Shown: positions 16,995 to 25,494 of the stretch, piece by piece
Position numbering within the stretch: the first letter of the stretch is position 1
How the letters are laid out: each line of letters begins with the position of its first letter
Assembly: GCA_036655895.1 (NCBI GenBank)
Contig: JAVVPF010000010.1
Location: 1-64,000, forward strand
Length of the DNA stretch: 64,000 bases
Source: Cloacibacillus sp.
GTDB taxonomy: Bacteria; Synergistota; Synergistia; Synergistales; Synergistaceae
Direction: 5' to 3'
The notes under the pieces: model-generated
The model's input: the letters and a program-made list of their open reading frames with translations, nothing else
What the model was told of the DNA's origin: nothing
Database searches by the model: none
Position numbers and translations under genes: made by a program

Positions 16995-18647
16995 ATGGAA
17001 CCTGATAAAAAATGGAAGATACTTGTCACGGAAAAGGTCGGCGACGCGGGCCTTGAAATATTAAAGGCGGCGCAGGACGTAGAGCTTGAGATCGAGCTGG
17101 GACTGTCCGAAGAAGAGCTGTTGGAAAAATTAAGCTGCGTTGACGCCGTTCTTACGCGCAGCGGCACCTCAATGGACGCAGCGAAAATAGCGGCCGCGCC
17201 GAACCTCAAAGTGATAGGCCGCGCGGGCGTAGGCGTCGACAACATAGACCTCCCCGCCGCCAGCCGAAGCGGCATCATCGTCATAAACGCACCGAGCGGA
17301 AACACTCTCGCCGCGACGGAGCTTACGATGGCCAATATGCTCGCAGTCGTGCGCCGCGTTCCTCAGGCCTGCACCTCCCTGCACAACGGAAAATGGGACA
17401 GAAGCCGTTTCACCGGACGTCAGTTGAGCGGAAAAAAACTGCTCATCATAGGGCTGGGCAGAATTGGCAGTGAAGTGGCAAAGCGCGCTCGCGCTTTTGG
17501 CATGGAGATAATAGCCTACGACCCGTACATCCCAAAGAAAAAGGCCGATTTGCTGCACGCTGAGCTTATGTCCGACCTTGAAGGCGCAGTCTCCCTCGCC
17601 GACGTTGTGACGATACACACGCCGCTCACAAAAGAAACGGCCAATATGATAGACGCCGACATGCTGCGCGCCTTCAAGCACGGCGCCTATTTTGTCAACT
17701 GCGCGCGCGGCGGCATAGTGGAAGAGGCGGCCGTAGCCGACGCGGTGCGCGAAGGTCGGCTTGCGGGCTTTGCCACCGACGTATATACCGCAGAACCGCT
17801 GCCGGCAAATCATCCGTTCCTTGCGGACGACATAGCCGATAAAATAGTGATAACGCCGCACATCGGCGCGAACACGGAGGAGGCGCAGGAGGAGGTCTCC
17901 CGCATCGCCGCGACAAATATGCTCCAGGTGCTTCGCGGCGAGCCGTATCTGCACGCCGTAAACCTTCCGTTCATGGAGCAGACGCTCAACGCCGACCAGC
18001 GCATGTATTTGAACCTTTCCCGCAAGATAGGAGTGCTCGCCTCAAAGCTTGCGCAGGTGCGCGGCTCCGCCGCGCATAAGTGCCGCGTCACGCTGCGCGG
18101 CTCGCTCTTCGACGACGAAGAAAAGCGCGTTGCAAACCAGCTTCGACCTTACACCATCGCGGTGCTGAAAGGAATGCTTGAAGTGAGCATCGGCTCCTCC
18201 GTCACCTACATGATAGCGCCGCTGCTTGCCAAAGACCGCCAGATATCCGTGGACGAGAGCTACGGCGAGGCCGTCACCTATAAAAATACGATAGAGGTCG
18301 AGCTTGAGACAGAAAAAGGCAGCGTCTCACTGCTTGCTACAATCACGGAAGAGGGCCGTCACCGCATCGTGCGTGTAAACGACTATTGGGTGGACTTCGT
18401 ACCGACGGGCAAACTGCTCATCTTCCAGAACCACGACCGCCCCGGCGTCATAGGCAAGATAGGAAGCGTTTTGGGCGCAGCCGGCGTCAACATCGCGAAC
18501 TTCGCGCTCGGCCGCAAAGAGGGCAGCGGACTTGCGCTTGGCGCGCTTGAAATAGACGGCGATACAGACGACAGGCTCATGGAAGACCTTATCAAAAACG
18601 GCGACATGGTCTGGGTGGCCGCCGTAGACTTTACAAAGGCGGGCTAA
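16995..18647 (+). CDS. serA: D-3-phosphoglycerate dehydrogenase
   Basis: Oxidises 3-phosphoglycerate with NAD, the first step of serine synthesis. 550 residues, the long form: catalytic and NAD domains with GLGRIGSEVAKRA near residue 152, CARGG and the catalytic-His motif PHIGANTEEAQEE; an intervening ASB-like domain (about 330-450); and a C-terminal ACT domain (DRPGVIGKIGSVLGAAGVNI) that usually binds serine for feedback inhibition. GAGGGGACGA precedes the ATG. Enzyme-level serine feedback would complement the putative leader attenuation. Confidence 0.95.
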   Translation: MEPDKKWKILVTEKVGDAGLEILKAAQDVELEIELGLSEEELLEKLSCVDAVLTRSGTSMDAAKIAAAPNLKVIGRAGVGVDNIDLPAASRSGIIVINAPSGNTLAATELTMANMLAVVRRVPQACTSLHNGKWDRSRFTGRQLSGKKLLIIGLGRIGSEVAKRARAFGMEIIAYDPYIPKKKADLLHAELMSDLEGAVSLADVVTIHTPLTKETANMIDADMLRAFKHGAYFVNCARGGIVEEAAVADAVREGRLAGFATDVYTAEPLPANHPFLADDIADKIVITPHIGANTEEAQEEVSRIAATNMLQVLRGEPYLHAVNLPFMEQTLNADQRMYLNLSRKIGVLASKLAQVRGSAAHKCRVTLRGSLFDDEEKRVANQLRPYTIAVLKGMLEVSIGSSVTYMIAPLLAKDRQISVDESYGEAVTYKNTIEVELETEKGSVSLLATITEEGRHRIVRVNDYWVDFVPTGKLLIFQNHDRPGVIGKIGSVLGAAGVNIANFALGRKEGSGLALGALEIDGDTDDRLMEDLIKNGDMVWVAAVDFTKAG

Positions 18648-18650
18648 GAG

Positions 18651-19295
18651 ATGCGGTTCTTTGTCATCAGGCACGGAGAAACGGCGTGGAATGTCGAAGG
18701 GCGCTTTCAGGGCCAGAAGGACATCCCTTTAAATGAAAAGGGACTTGCTCAGGCGAAACTTCTGGGCGAAAGGCTAGCTGGACACGCATTTTCGGCCGTC
18801 GTCACGAGCCCGCTAAAAAGAGCCTCTGTCACAGCTCTTGAAGCGAGCGCACACTGCCCAAAATGTGAATTTATCGAAGACGTCCGGCTCACGGAGATAA
18901 ACCACGGGAACTGGGAGGGCGCGCTTGCCGACGAGATAGCCGAAAAATGGCCGCAAGAGCTGCGCACGTGGCACAGCTTGCCGCACCTTGTCACGATGCC
19001 CGGCGCGGGCGGAGAGTCGCTTGCCGACGTGCAGAAAAGGGCGCTGCCAGCCGTGCTGGAGATGAGCGCGAAATATGACGGAGACGTGCTGCTTGCCTCG
19101 CACGACGCCGTCATCAAGGCGCTGCTCTGCTATTGGCTCGACGCGCCGCTTTCAAGCTTTTTCAGGATACAGGTGCCGAACTGCAGCGTCACGGTCGTTG
19201 AAGTAAAAGAGGGCGCCGCTCCCAGGCTTTTGCTTATGGGAGACGCTGCGCATCTTGGTGACGCCTTTGAGCGCCCCGAACAAAAGGGATTGTAG
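18651..19295 (+). CDS. Histidine phosphatase family protein, probable phosphoserine phosphatase
   Basis: Phosphoglycerate-mutase-like fold, 214 residues: RHGETAWN (phospho-acceptor His8), SPLKRA (Arg57), Glu82 and SHDAVIKALL (His151). Residue 85 is His, in TEINHGNWEG. As I recall, His85 is important for L-phosphoserine recognition in the metal-independent phosphoserine phosphatase of Hydrogenobacter thermophilus. It starts three bases after serA ends. I therefore infer phosphoserine phosphatase, the last step of serine synthesis, replacing a HAD-type SerB; cobalamin-pathway or generic phosphatase remain possible. Confidence 0.82.
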   Translation: MRFFVIRHGETAWNVEGRFQGQKDIPLNEKGLAQAKLLGERLAGHAFSAVVTSPLKRASVTALEASAHCPKCEFIEDVRLTEINHGNWEGALADEIAEKWPQELRTWHSLPHLVTMPGAGGESLADVQKRALPAVLEMSAKYDGDVLLASHDAVIKALLCYWLDAPLSSFFRIQVPNCSVTVVEVKEGAAPRLLLMGDAAHLGDAFERPEQKGL

Positions 19296-19334
19296 TATAA
19301 TAACGGCATAAATTAAGTTAATAAGCGAGTGATA

Positions 19335-20507
19335 ATGATGCTGGGAGCTCTTATTGGAGACATTATTGGTTCTGTATATGAATTTTTGCCGACGAAATCC
19401 AAAGATATAGAATTTATATCGGAGAAGAGCCGTTTCACCGATGATTCTATCCTTTCCGTCGCCGTTGCCGACGCGATACTCCACGGATATGACTACGCTC
19501 CCGTCTTAAAATACTGGGGGCGCTGCTATCCAAGGGCCGGATATGGGAAGAAGTTCTATCAGTGGTGCGTATCAGACAAAGACACGTTGGGCGAGAGCTT
19601 CGGAAACGGATCTGCCATGAGGGTCTCTCCGGTCGGCTGGTCCTGCGACTCGCTCGAAGAGGTCTTGAAAGAGGCAAAAAAAAGCGCCGCGCCGAGCCAC
19701 AGCCACCCCGAGGGGATAAAGGGGGCGCAGGCCGTAGCCTCTGCCGTCTATATTGCAAGAAACGGCGGCGGAAAAGCCGAGATCAAAAAATATGTGCAGG
19801 AACAGTTCGGATATGACCTGGGCCGCACAATGGACGAAATACGCCCGCACTATAAGTTTGACGCGACCTGCCCCGGAAGCGTGCCGGAGGCGCTGATAGC
19901 CTTCCTTGAGTCCGACTCGTTTGAAGACGCGGTCTGCGGCGCGGTCTCTTTAGGCGGCGACGCTGATACTCAGGCCTGCATAGCGGGAGCGGTCGCCGAA
20001 GCCTTTTACGGCACAGTCTCGAAGCGCTGGGTGGCGATGCTCAAGATACTGCTTCCTCAGGACGCCGTGCGCGTCACGGACCAGTTCAACAAAAAATTCA
20101 TGGATTCAAGATACAACTTCTTCTGCTGCGGCAAAGAATCACAAGAGGGGCGCCAAGCCGCGGGCGGACTTTCCTACGACCTGATGAAGCTTGAGCCGTC
20201 AAAATGCCGCTGGTGGGTCAAGGAGCCGGGCACCGAGGATGAAGTGTGGGCCTTCGCCGTACAGGACGAAAAAAGTTCCGGCGTCTGCGTCTACTTCTCC
20301 ACCGACGACCCGATAATCTTCGACAGGCTTTGCTACGCCTCTTTTGAAGACGCCTTCATCGCGCTGAACAGAAACGGCTTTGACCTGCACTTTGAAAATT
20401 ACGAAGAAGGCGACAACAGAAACGTGCTGTACGAAGTGGCCGCGCCGTTTCGGAGGTTCAACATCGAAGAACACCCGATCTTCTCAACGGGCAAACACTG
20501 GATATAA
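19335..20507 (+). CDS. ADP-ribosylglycohydrolase family protein with C-terminal extension
   Basis: About 390 residues. The first 240 or so are an ARH/DraG-type domain: LGALIGDIIGSVYEF, the metal-binding motif FTDDSILSVAVADAI, SHPEG, and the second metal motif GGDADTQACIAGAVAEAFYG. Such enzymes remove ADP-ribose from proteins or small molecules. The last 150 residues (Trp/Phe/Asp-rich, CRWWVKEPGTEDEVWAF) are an extra domain I do not recognise. The start is ambiguous between GTG 19329, ATG 19335 and ATG 19338; the ribosome site is weak. It lies 39 bases after the phosphatase gene with no terminator between, so it may be read through. Confidence 0.85.
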   Translation: MMLGALIGDIIGSVYEFLPTKSKDIEFISEKSRFTDDSILSVAVADAILHGYDYAPVLKYWGRCYPRAGYGKKFYQWCVSDKDTLGESFGNGSAMRVSPVGWSCDSLEEVLKEAKKSAAPSHSHPEGIKGAQAVASAVYIARNGGGKAEIKKYVQEQFGYDLGRTMDEIRPHYKFDATCPGSVPEALIAFLESDSFEDAVCGAVSLGGDADTQACIAGAVAEAFYGTVSKRWVAMLKILLPQDAVRVTDQFNKKFMDSRYNFFCCGKESQEGRQAAGGLSYDLMKLEPSKCRWWVKEPGTEDEVWAFAVQDEKSSGVCVYFSTDDPIIFDRLCYASFEDAFIALNRNGFDLHFENYEEGDNRNVLYEVAAPFRRFNIEEHPIFSTGKHWI

Positions 20508-20537
20508 ATAAAAAGATAAATATAAATAAAGACCATA

Positions 20538-20574
20538 CTCCGGCCGAAAGCGCAGCTTTCGGCCGGAGCTTTTT
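20538..20574 (+). terminator. Intrinsic terminator after the ADP-ribosylglycohydrolase
   Basis: Perfect 14-bp stem CTCCGGCCGAAAGC/GCTTTCGGCCGGAG, loop GCA, then C and five T. It closes the serine operon plus the ARH gene. The rest of the gap to 20806 holds only a -10-like TATAAA and the ribosome site of the next gene. Confidence 0.93.
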
Positions 20575-20806
20575 GCGGCGCGCCGTTCGTTTGCGATAAA
20601 ACGAAGACGGCTAACGATAAGGGCCGAATTTTTTTACGAAAAAGCGCGCGCCTCTATCAAAGGGGCCGCAAATTAACGCTCCCCGCCAATTAAAACAAAG
20701 TTTTTACTGACTCCGCTATTAGAGAAAACTACCTGTGTTCTTTATATCTCTTGCTGTATAAATATAACCAGGCAATAAAACATATAACTAAACGGAGGAA
20801 TCACAA

Positions 20807-21214
20807 ATGAAGAAATTTGGAGCGGCAATTGCAGTTGTAGTCCTGACGGCAGTAGTAATGGTGGGAACGGCCATGGCGGCTGATGCGGCCACCTATCCCC
20901 TTAAGAAGATATCACCGCAGGAAGTTGCGGTCCTTATTGAAACACAGCGCCCGATAGCGATCATCGACGTTCGCTCACTGCCCGAGTTCATGACGGGACA
21001 CATCCCGGCGGCAATATCCATTCCTATGGCTGTTTTGGCCGACGCTATGACCCACTCGATGATCCCCGACGAGAATAAGGTGATCATAGTCTACGGCGCA
21101 AGCGAGAAGATAAGCCAGCAGGCGGGACAGATGCTCTGCGACTTCGGCTATAAGAATGTCTATCGCCTCGTCAGCTTCGCCAACTGGAATGGCAAAGTTG
21201 AGAGCGTAAAGTAA
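20807..21214 (+). CDS. Exported rhodanese-fold protein lacking the catalytic cysteine
   Basis: 135 residues with a clear signal peptide (MKKFGAAIAVVVLTAVVMVG, cleavage likely after TAMA or ADA), then one rhodanese domain: IIDVRSLPEFMTGHIPAAISIP is typical. The active-site loop, which normally begins with Cys after a hydrophobic strand, reads VIIVYGASEKIS, with Gly where Cys is expected and no CxxGxR. The mature protein's only Cys lies elsewhere (MLCDFGY). I infer a non-catalytic binding or structural role in the periplasm. CGGAGGAA precedes the ATG. Transcribed alone. Confidence 0.88.
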   Translation: MKKFGAAIAVVVLTAVVMVGTAMAADAATYPLKKISPQEVAVLIETQRPIAIIDVRSLPEFMTGHIPAAISIPMAVLADAMTHSMIPDENKVIIVYGASEKISQQAGQMLCDFGYKNVYRLVSFANWNGKVESVK

Positions 21215-21261
21215 GACAAAATATCGCACTTAATATACTAAAGCGGAAAGAGCGTCTAAAA

Positions 21262-21297
21262 ATGGGCTTCGCCGATATGCGCGAAGCCTATTTTTTT
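21262..21297 (+). terminator. Intrinsic terminator after the rhodanese-fold gene
   Basis: Eleven-base-pair stem ATGGGCTTCGC/GCGAAGCCTAT with one G-U pair, eight-base loop, then a T run to 21297. Confidence 0.88.
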
Positions 21298-21356
21298 ACC
21301 GGGATATTTCCGGCAAAAAGCAGGCGGAAAGTCTCATGTGTTTTTAGGTAAAAATC

Positions 21357-21384
21357 TTGATTATTTATTATTAAGCTATACAAT
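21357..21384 (+). promoter_or_regulatory. Candidate rubrerythrin promoter
   Basis: TTGATT (21357-21362), 16-base spacer, TACAAT (21379-21384), in AT-rich DNA about 32 bases before the start codon. Confidence 0.5.
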
Positions 21385-21415
21385 TATCCCAGATTTTAAT
21401 TCTGGAGGTAATGTT

Positions 21416-21952
21416 ATGGAACTTAAAGGAAGCAAGACGGAAAAGAACCTGTGGGAAGCTTTCGCCGGCGAATCCATGGCGCGCAACAAGTACACCTATT
21501 TCGCGTCGGCCGCTAAAAAGGCCGGCTATGAACAGATATCGGCAATCTTCCATGAGACAGCCGAGAACGAAAAAGAGCACGCGAAGCTGCATTTCAAGGC
21601 GCTTTCCGGCATAAGCTCCGATACTATCACCAACCTTCTTGCGGCCGCCGCGGGAGAAAACGAAGAATGGTCTGATATGTACCCCCGCATGGCGAAAGAG
21701 GCCCGCGAAGAGGGCTTCAACGAGCTTGCCGTAATGTTTGAGAACATAGCGAAGGTAGAGGCCGAGCACGAGAAGCGTTACAGGGCGCTTGCAAAGAACA
21801 TAGAAGAGGGCACAGTATTTGCCAAAGGCGGCAAACTCTTCTGGAAGTGCCGCAACTGCGGAGCCATCTTCGAACTGGACAAGGCTCCTGAGAAGTGCCC
21901 CGTCTGCCAGCATCCGCAGTCATACTTCGAGGTTCAGTCAAAGAACTGGTAG
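21416..21952 (+). CDS. Rubrerythrin
   Basis: Non-haem di-iron peroxidase that protects anaerobes from hydrogen peroxide. 178 residues: a four-helix ferritin-like domain with [29 protein letters not shown] and [15 protein letters not shown] supplying the iron-binding Glu and His residues, then a C-terminal rubredoxin domain with CRNC and CPVC that binds one iron. The start is ATG 21416, preceded by GGAGGT; the open frame extends 26 codons upstream without support. Monocistronic with its own promoter. Confidence 0.95.
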   Translation: MELKGSKTEKNLWEAFAGESMARNKYTYFASAAKKAGYEQISAIFHETAENEKEHAKLHFKALSGISSDTITNLLAAAAGENEEWSDMYPRMAKEAREEGFNELAVMFENIAKVEAEHEKRYRALAKNIEEGTVFAKGGKLFWKCRNCGAIFELDKAPEKCPVCQHPQSYFEVQSKNW

Positions 21953-21978
21953 GCAAAGACGGTCATATAAATAAAAGA

Positions 21979-22014
21979 GAGGCCCGGAGGCGGAAAGTTC
22001 GCCGTTCGGGCCTC
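21979..22014. terminator. Terminator between rubrerythrin and the MATE gene
   Basis: GAGGCCCG (21979-21986) pairs with CGGGCCTC (22007-22014), with a smaller internal pairing. The T-rich flank (TCTCTTTTATTT) appears on the minus-strand reading, so it mainly ends the MATE gene and may serve both convergent genes. Confidence 0.7.
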
Positions 22015-22039
22015 CATTTGCAGTTTTGCCGGTAAAAAA

Positions 22040-23428
22040 TCAGCCTCTGCGCGCCGCCGCGTTTTTCTCTCTCATCGTCTTTAGCAGGTTTCTGAACTCC
22101 ACCGCGAAAAGCGTCACAGTAGTTATCACGGCGAGAGTGTCGGCTATCGGTTCTGCGAGAAAGACCGCCATCACCTTGTCCTTAAAAAATAACGGCAGGA
22201 TGTAAATGAGCGGTATGAGCACGATCACCTTCCTGAACAGCGCAAGAAAGGTCGAAGTCTTTGCGTTGCCAAGCGCGATGAAGGTCTGCTGACAGGCGAA
22301 CTGCGCGCCGAGCAGCAGGCTGGTCGCCATGTATATGCGAAGCGCCCAGACAGAGATCTTTGTAAGCGCCGGGTCGTTTGTAAATATCGAGGTAAAAAGC
22401 AGCGGAAAGGCCATTATCAAAACCCAGAGCACAAACGAATAGATCATGCAGCACAAAAGCAGCAGATTGAAGGTCTTCTTAACGCGTTCCGGGTTGTTTG
22501 CGCCGTAATTGTAACTGACGATGGGCTGCGCTCCCTGTGTAAAGCCGATCTGCGGCAGCATCGCAAACTGCATGACGCCGGCCAGTATCGTCATGGCGCC
22601 CACGGCGAGGTCTCCCCCGTAGCGCAGCAGCGAGGAATAAAAACACAGCACGAGCACGCTCTCAGTGGCCTGCATGATGAACGGCGCCACCCCCAGCGCA
22701 ACGGCCGGCAGCAGCACGCTCAGGCTTATGCGAAAGTTCGAGAGCCTCAGCCTCAGCACCGTATGCTTTCCCATCAGGAAGGCAAGCACCCACAGCGCCG
22801 AGACACCCTGCGAAATGACCGTGGCTAGCGCGGCGCCGCGCACGCCCATGTCAAACAAAAAAATGAATATCGGGTCAAGTATGATGTTGCAGACCGCGCC
22901 GATGACCACCGTCATCATGCTCACTCTGGAAAAGCCCTGCGCCGCGATGAAGGCGTTCATCCCAAGCGTGAGCTGGACAAAGAGCGTTCCCGCGGCGTAT
23001 ATGGCTATATAGGACATAGCGTACGGAAGCGTGTTTTCGCTCGCTCCAAATAGCATCAAAAGAGGCCTTTGAAAAAACAAAACGGACGGAGTGAGTATCA
23101 TTGCTGTGACTGCAAGCGCGCAGCAGCAGTTTCCAAGTATTTTTTCCGCGTCCTTGTTGTTGCCGCTTCCCATCATGATGCTCGCGCGCGGAGCGCCTCC
23201 CATTCCGGCGAGCGCCGCGAACGCAGATACTATCATGATGACCGGAAAACAGATGCCGACGCCTGTCAGCGCCGCCGCTCCTACCTTCGGGATATGACCG
23301 ATGTACATGCGGTCTACCATATTATACAGAGCATTTACCACCTGTGACGTGATGGCCGGCAGCGCCAGCATGAAGAACAGTTTGCCTATCTTTTCTTTTC
23401 CTAGATCCACTTCTTTTGATACGTTCAT
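22040..23428 (-). CDS. MATE family efflux transporter
   Basis: About 462 residues with twelve predicted membrane segments in two similar halves. Seen: PAITSQVVNALYNMVDRMYIG near the start and the second-half counterpart QIGFTQGAQPIVSYNYGANN, both typical of the DinF/MepA-like branch. It exports drugs or metabolites against sodium or protons across the inner membrane. The start ATG 23428 (MNVSKEVDLG) follows GGGGGGA; the open frame reaches 23470. Substrate unknown. Not obviously in an operon. Confidence 0.92.
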   Translation of the reverse strand: MNVSKEVDLGKEKIGKLFFMLALPAITSQVVNALYNMVDRMYIGHIPKVGAAALTGVGICFPVIMIVSAFAALAGMGGAPRASIMMGSGNNKDAEKILGNCCCALAVTAMILTPSVLFFQRPLLMLFGASENTLPYAMSYIAIYAAGTLFVQLTLGMNAFIAAQGFSRVSMMTVVIGAVCNIILDPIFIFLFDMGVRGAALATVISQGVSALWVLAFLMGKHTVLRLRLSNFRISLSVLLPAVALGVAPFIMQATESVLVLCFYSSLLRYGGDLAVGAMTILAGVMQFAMLPQIGFTQGAQPIVSYNYGANNPERVKKTFNLLLLCCMIYSFVLWVLIMAFPLLFTSIFTNDPALTKISVWALRIYMATSLLLGAQFACQQTFIALGNAKTSTFLALFRKVIVLIPLIYILPLFFKDKVMAVFLAEPIADTLAVITTVTLFAVEFRNLLKTMREKNAAARRG

Positions 23429-23587
23429 CGCTTTGGTTCCCCCCATAACGCCCATGCAGGGGCGCGCCACCTCTATTATATATTGAATTTAGGCATAATA
23501 CCGCAGGTGACGGCAAAAAGGCTAAGATATGAAAGTATCATAGTTTGGTGAAGTTGCCAGAGAAAAATTGCCAGATTTATTCTCGTA

Positions 23588-24547
23588 TTATATAGAGGGG
23601 ACCCCTTTTTTCCACCTTTCCCAGTTGCCAACTATCTCACTGACAAGGGGAGCCGCTGCTCTGTAGTTATTTATCACCCCTATGGCGAATGCCCCACTGC
23701 TTTCTTTCGTGCCGCCCTGCGGCGCGCTGTCATAATTGGTGACTGCGCGGATGACGGCTAGTCTGTCTATGTGGCGGCTCTGTTTCAGCACATACGCAAT
23801 GGCGTTGTCTTCGCTCTGCAAAGCGCCGTAACGTCCGGCTTTCTCGTTGCGGCAGAGTTTTTCCGCCGTCTGTGAAAAAATTTCTCCCTGACCGCCCGAA
23901 AAGCTTGTAACTGTCGCTGCTCTGTATATAAACGGGTGAAGCTGCGCCGTCGGCGTCTTATATTGTTTTCTGTATTTTGCGGCTTTTGGGTGATCCGTAA
24001 ATTTAGTCTTCTCGTTGAGTCGTATGGACCAGCGCACAAGTTGGTCGTTCAGCTTAAAGATGCTTCCCGCTTTCACGGTCTTTATCGTCCGTTTTCCATT
24101 TTTAGACGTGACTGCACGGTAGTCGCTGTCCAGCGCCCAGTCTGCAACACAGACTGAGCCTGTGGAGGCCGTTTTTGGAGAAACTCTCGCCTCCCCCGTT
24201 ACTATGAAATAGGTTTCGCAAAAGTCAAAGCGCGCGTCTTTTAAAAGCGCCGAAAGCGAGCTCACCGTTTTGCTCTTGCCCGCCTCAACGCTCATGAAAG
24301 CGAGGCCGTCTTTTATGTAAACGTATGAGTTTGTTTTACGTATGCGGTAATATTCCGCGTCGGAAAAGTTTTTGTCATACCAGCGCTTGATTTCAAGAGA
24401 ATATTTGAGCGGGACGCGCGCCACGTCCTTCATGTCATAAAAGGTGAGCACCATGACCTTTACCGGAATAGCTCCTGCCTCCGCGGAGGCGCTAAACAAA
24501 CAAAAAATAAACAGAAGCAGCGTTATCGCCGCGGTTTTTATCCTCAT
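23588..24547 (-). CDS. Exported purine nucleoside permease (NUP)-like protein
   Basis: 319 residues starting MRIKTAAITLLLFIFC, a signal peptide with cleavage likely after AEA. The mature part resembles the NUP family of nucleoside-phosphorylase-like proteins: IPVKVMVLTFYDM, a FIVTGEARVSPKTASTGSV block, then VADWALDSDY and a C-terminal AVIRAVTNYDSAPQG. NUP was named for nucleoside transport in yeast, yet its fold is that of a nucleoside phosphorylase, so a periplasmic nucleoside-binding or -cleaving role is possible. GGAGTGG precedes ATG 24547. Its relation to the MATE gene 117 bases downstream is unknown. Confidence 0.78.
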   Translation of the reverse strand: MRIKTAAITLLLFIFCLFSASAEAGAIPVKVMVLTFYDMKDVARVPLKYSLEIKRWYDKNFSDAEYYRIRKTNSYVYIKDGLAFMSVEAGKSKTVSSLSALLKDARFDFCETYFIVTGEARVSPKTASTGSVCVADWALDSDYRAVTSKNGKRTIKTVKAGSIFKLNDQLVRWSIRLNEKTKFTDHPKAAKYRKQYKTPTAQLHPFIYRAATVTSFSGGQGEIFSQTAEKLCRNEKAGRYGALQSEDNAIAYVLKQSRHIDRLAVIRAVTNYDSAPQGGTKESSGAFAIGVINNYRAAAPLVSEIVGNWERWKKGVPSI

Positions 24548-24675
24548 CAAACCACTCCAAACCACCTGCCGGAAGCCGGCAAATTTAGATTTGGAGAGTA
24601 TATCATCAACTGCCGAATCAATTTTAGGTAGGATTACGTAAATGCTCTTTATTGCGTCAAATAGTTATTAAAATA

Positions 24676-24729
24676 AAAAAACAACGCCGGTCGTTTTAAA
24701 TCAGAAACCAAAACGGCCGACGTTGTTTA
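24676..24729 (-). terminator. Terminator of the fchA transcript
   Basis: A 19-base inverted repeat (arms 24680-24698 and 24711-24729) with one mismatch and one G-U pair. Read on the minus strand it is followed by seven T and further T-rich sequence. Confidence 0.88.
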
Positions 24730-24769
24730 TAAATTGCTTAATGGAGCGTTTGCTGCAGGAAGAGAGTGA

Positions 24770-25399
24770 CTAGCCCAGCGCCTCTTCCATTTTTGCCGCG
24801 GTCTTTACGGAGTAGTCGGCAATTTCGGCGAGCGCCTTTTTCATGCGCTCGCCGCACTGTGCGGCGAAGGCTTCGTCTTTTACTCCGGGGAGGTTGATGC
24901 GGACGTTGTATGAGGCGGCTTTGCCTGCGGCGTCGGCGAGCAGCGCAGCGCTTCCGGCGTCGCTTGCGGCGTTCGGGTTGCCGAAAGAGGCCGCTTCAAA
25001 AGCGAGCTTCGCGGCTTCTGCGCAGGTCTCAAGCGTAAGCAGGGGAACCTCCGTCGCCGTCTTTGTGGCCTCTGCCATCGCGGTCTTTCTTGCCGCCTTT
25101 TCTTCGTCTGTGTCTTTGGGCATCTTCATTGCCGCCATGAAGACGTTGAAGGACTCTGTGTCGTCGTTCATCAGTTTCACGAAGTCGGCGCGCAGCTTCT
25201 CGCTTGCGTCGAAGACCTGCTGCATCGTATCCCAGTTGTCCTTGTATTTTTCTTTGCCTATCGTGAGGTTCCCCACCATTGAAGTGAGGCCTGAGGCGAG
25301 TGAGCCGCAGAGCGCGGCTACGCTTCCGCCGCCGGGGGCCGGCGAGTTTGAGGCAAGTTCATCTATAAATGCTCCGACTGTCATTTCTTCAAATTTCAT
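24770..25399 (-). CDS. fchA: Formiminotetrahydrofolate cyclodeaminase
   Basis: Converts 5-formimino-THF to 5,10-methenyl-THF plus ammonia. 209 helical residues matching the FTCD C-terminal/FchA family: GAFIDELASNSPAPGGGSVAAL at the N-terminus, ASFGNPNAASDAGSAALLA, and YNVRINLPGVKD. The upstream ATG 25405 is one base from GGGAG; ATG 25399 has the better seven-base spacing, so I chose it. It sits downstream of hutU and completes the one-carbon step begun by FtcD across the divergent region. Confidence 0.94.
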   Translation of the reverse strand: MKFEEMTVGAFIDELASNSPAPGGGSVAALCGSLASGLTSMVGNLTIGKEKYKDNWDTMQQVFDASEKLRADFVKLMNDDTESFNVFMAAMKMPKDTDEEKAARKTAMAEATKTATEVPLLTLETCAEAAKLAFEAASFGNPNAASDAGSAALLADAAGKAASYNVRINLPGVKDEAFAAQCGERMKKALAEIADYSVKTAAKMEEALG

Positions 25400-25423
25400 T
25401 TTCATGCTCCCTTTCTTTTAAAA

Positions 25424-25470
25424 TGACGGACGGAAAAGTCCGCCGCTTTAGCAAATTTATCCGTCCGTCA
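25424..25470 (-). terminator. Intercistronic hairpin between hutU and fchA
   Basis: Perfect 10-bp arms TGACGGACGG/CCGTCCGTCA with a 27-base loop. On the minus strand only TTTT follows, so it may be a partial terminator or an mRNA processing or stabilising element that sets the hutU:fchA ratio. Confidence 0.5.
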
Positions 25471-25494
25471 ATTTGTCTTATAATGGTAATAATG

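Noticed and set aside
20505-20533. Short repeated ATAAATAAA tract after the ADP-ribosylglycohydrolase
   Set aside because: Simple AT-rich sequence with too few copies to be a meaningful tandem repeat or CRISPR-like array.
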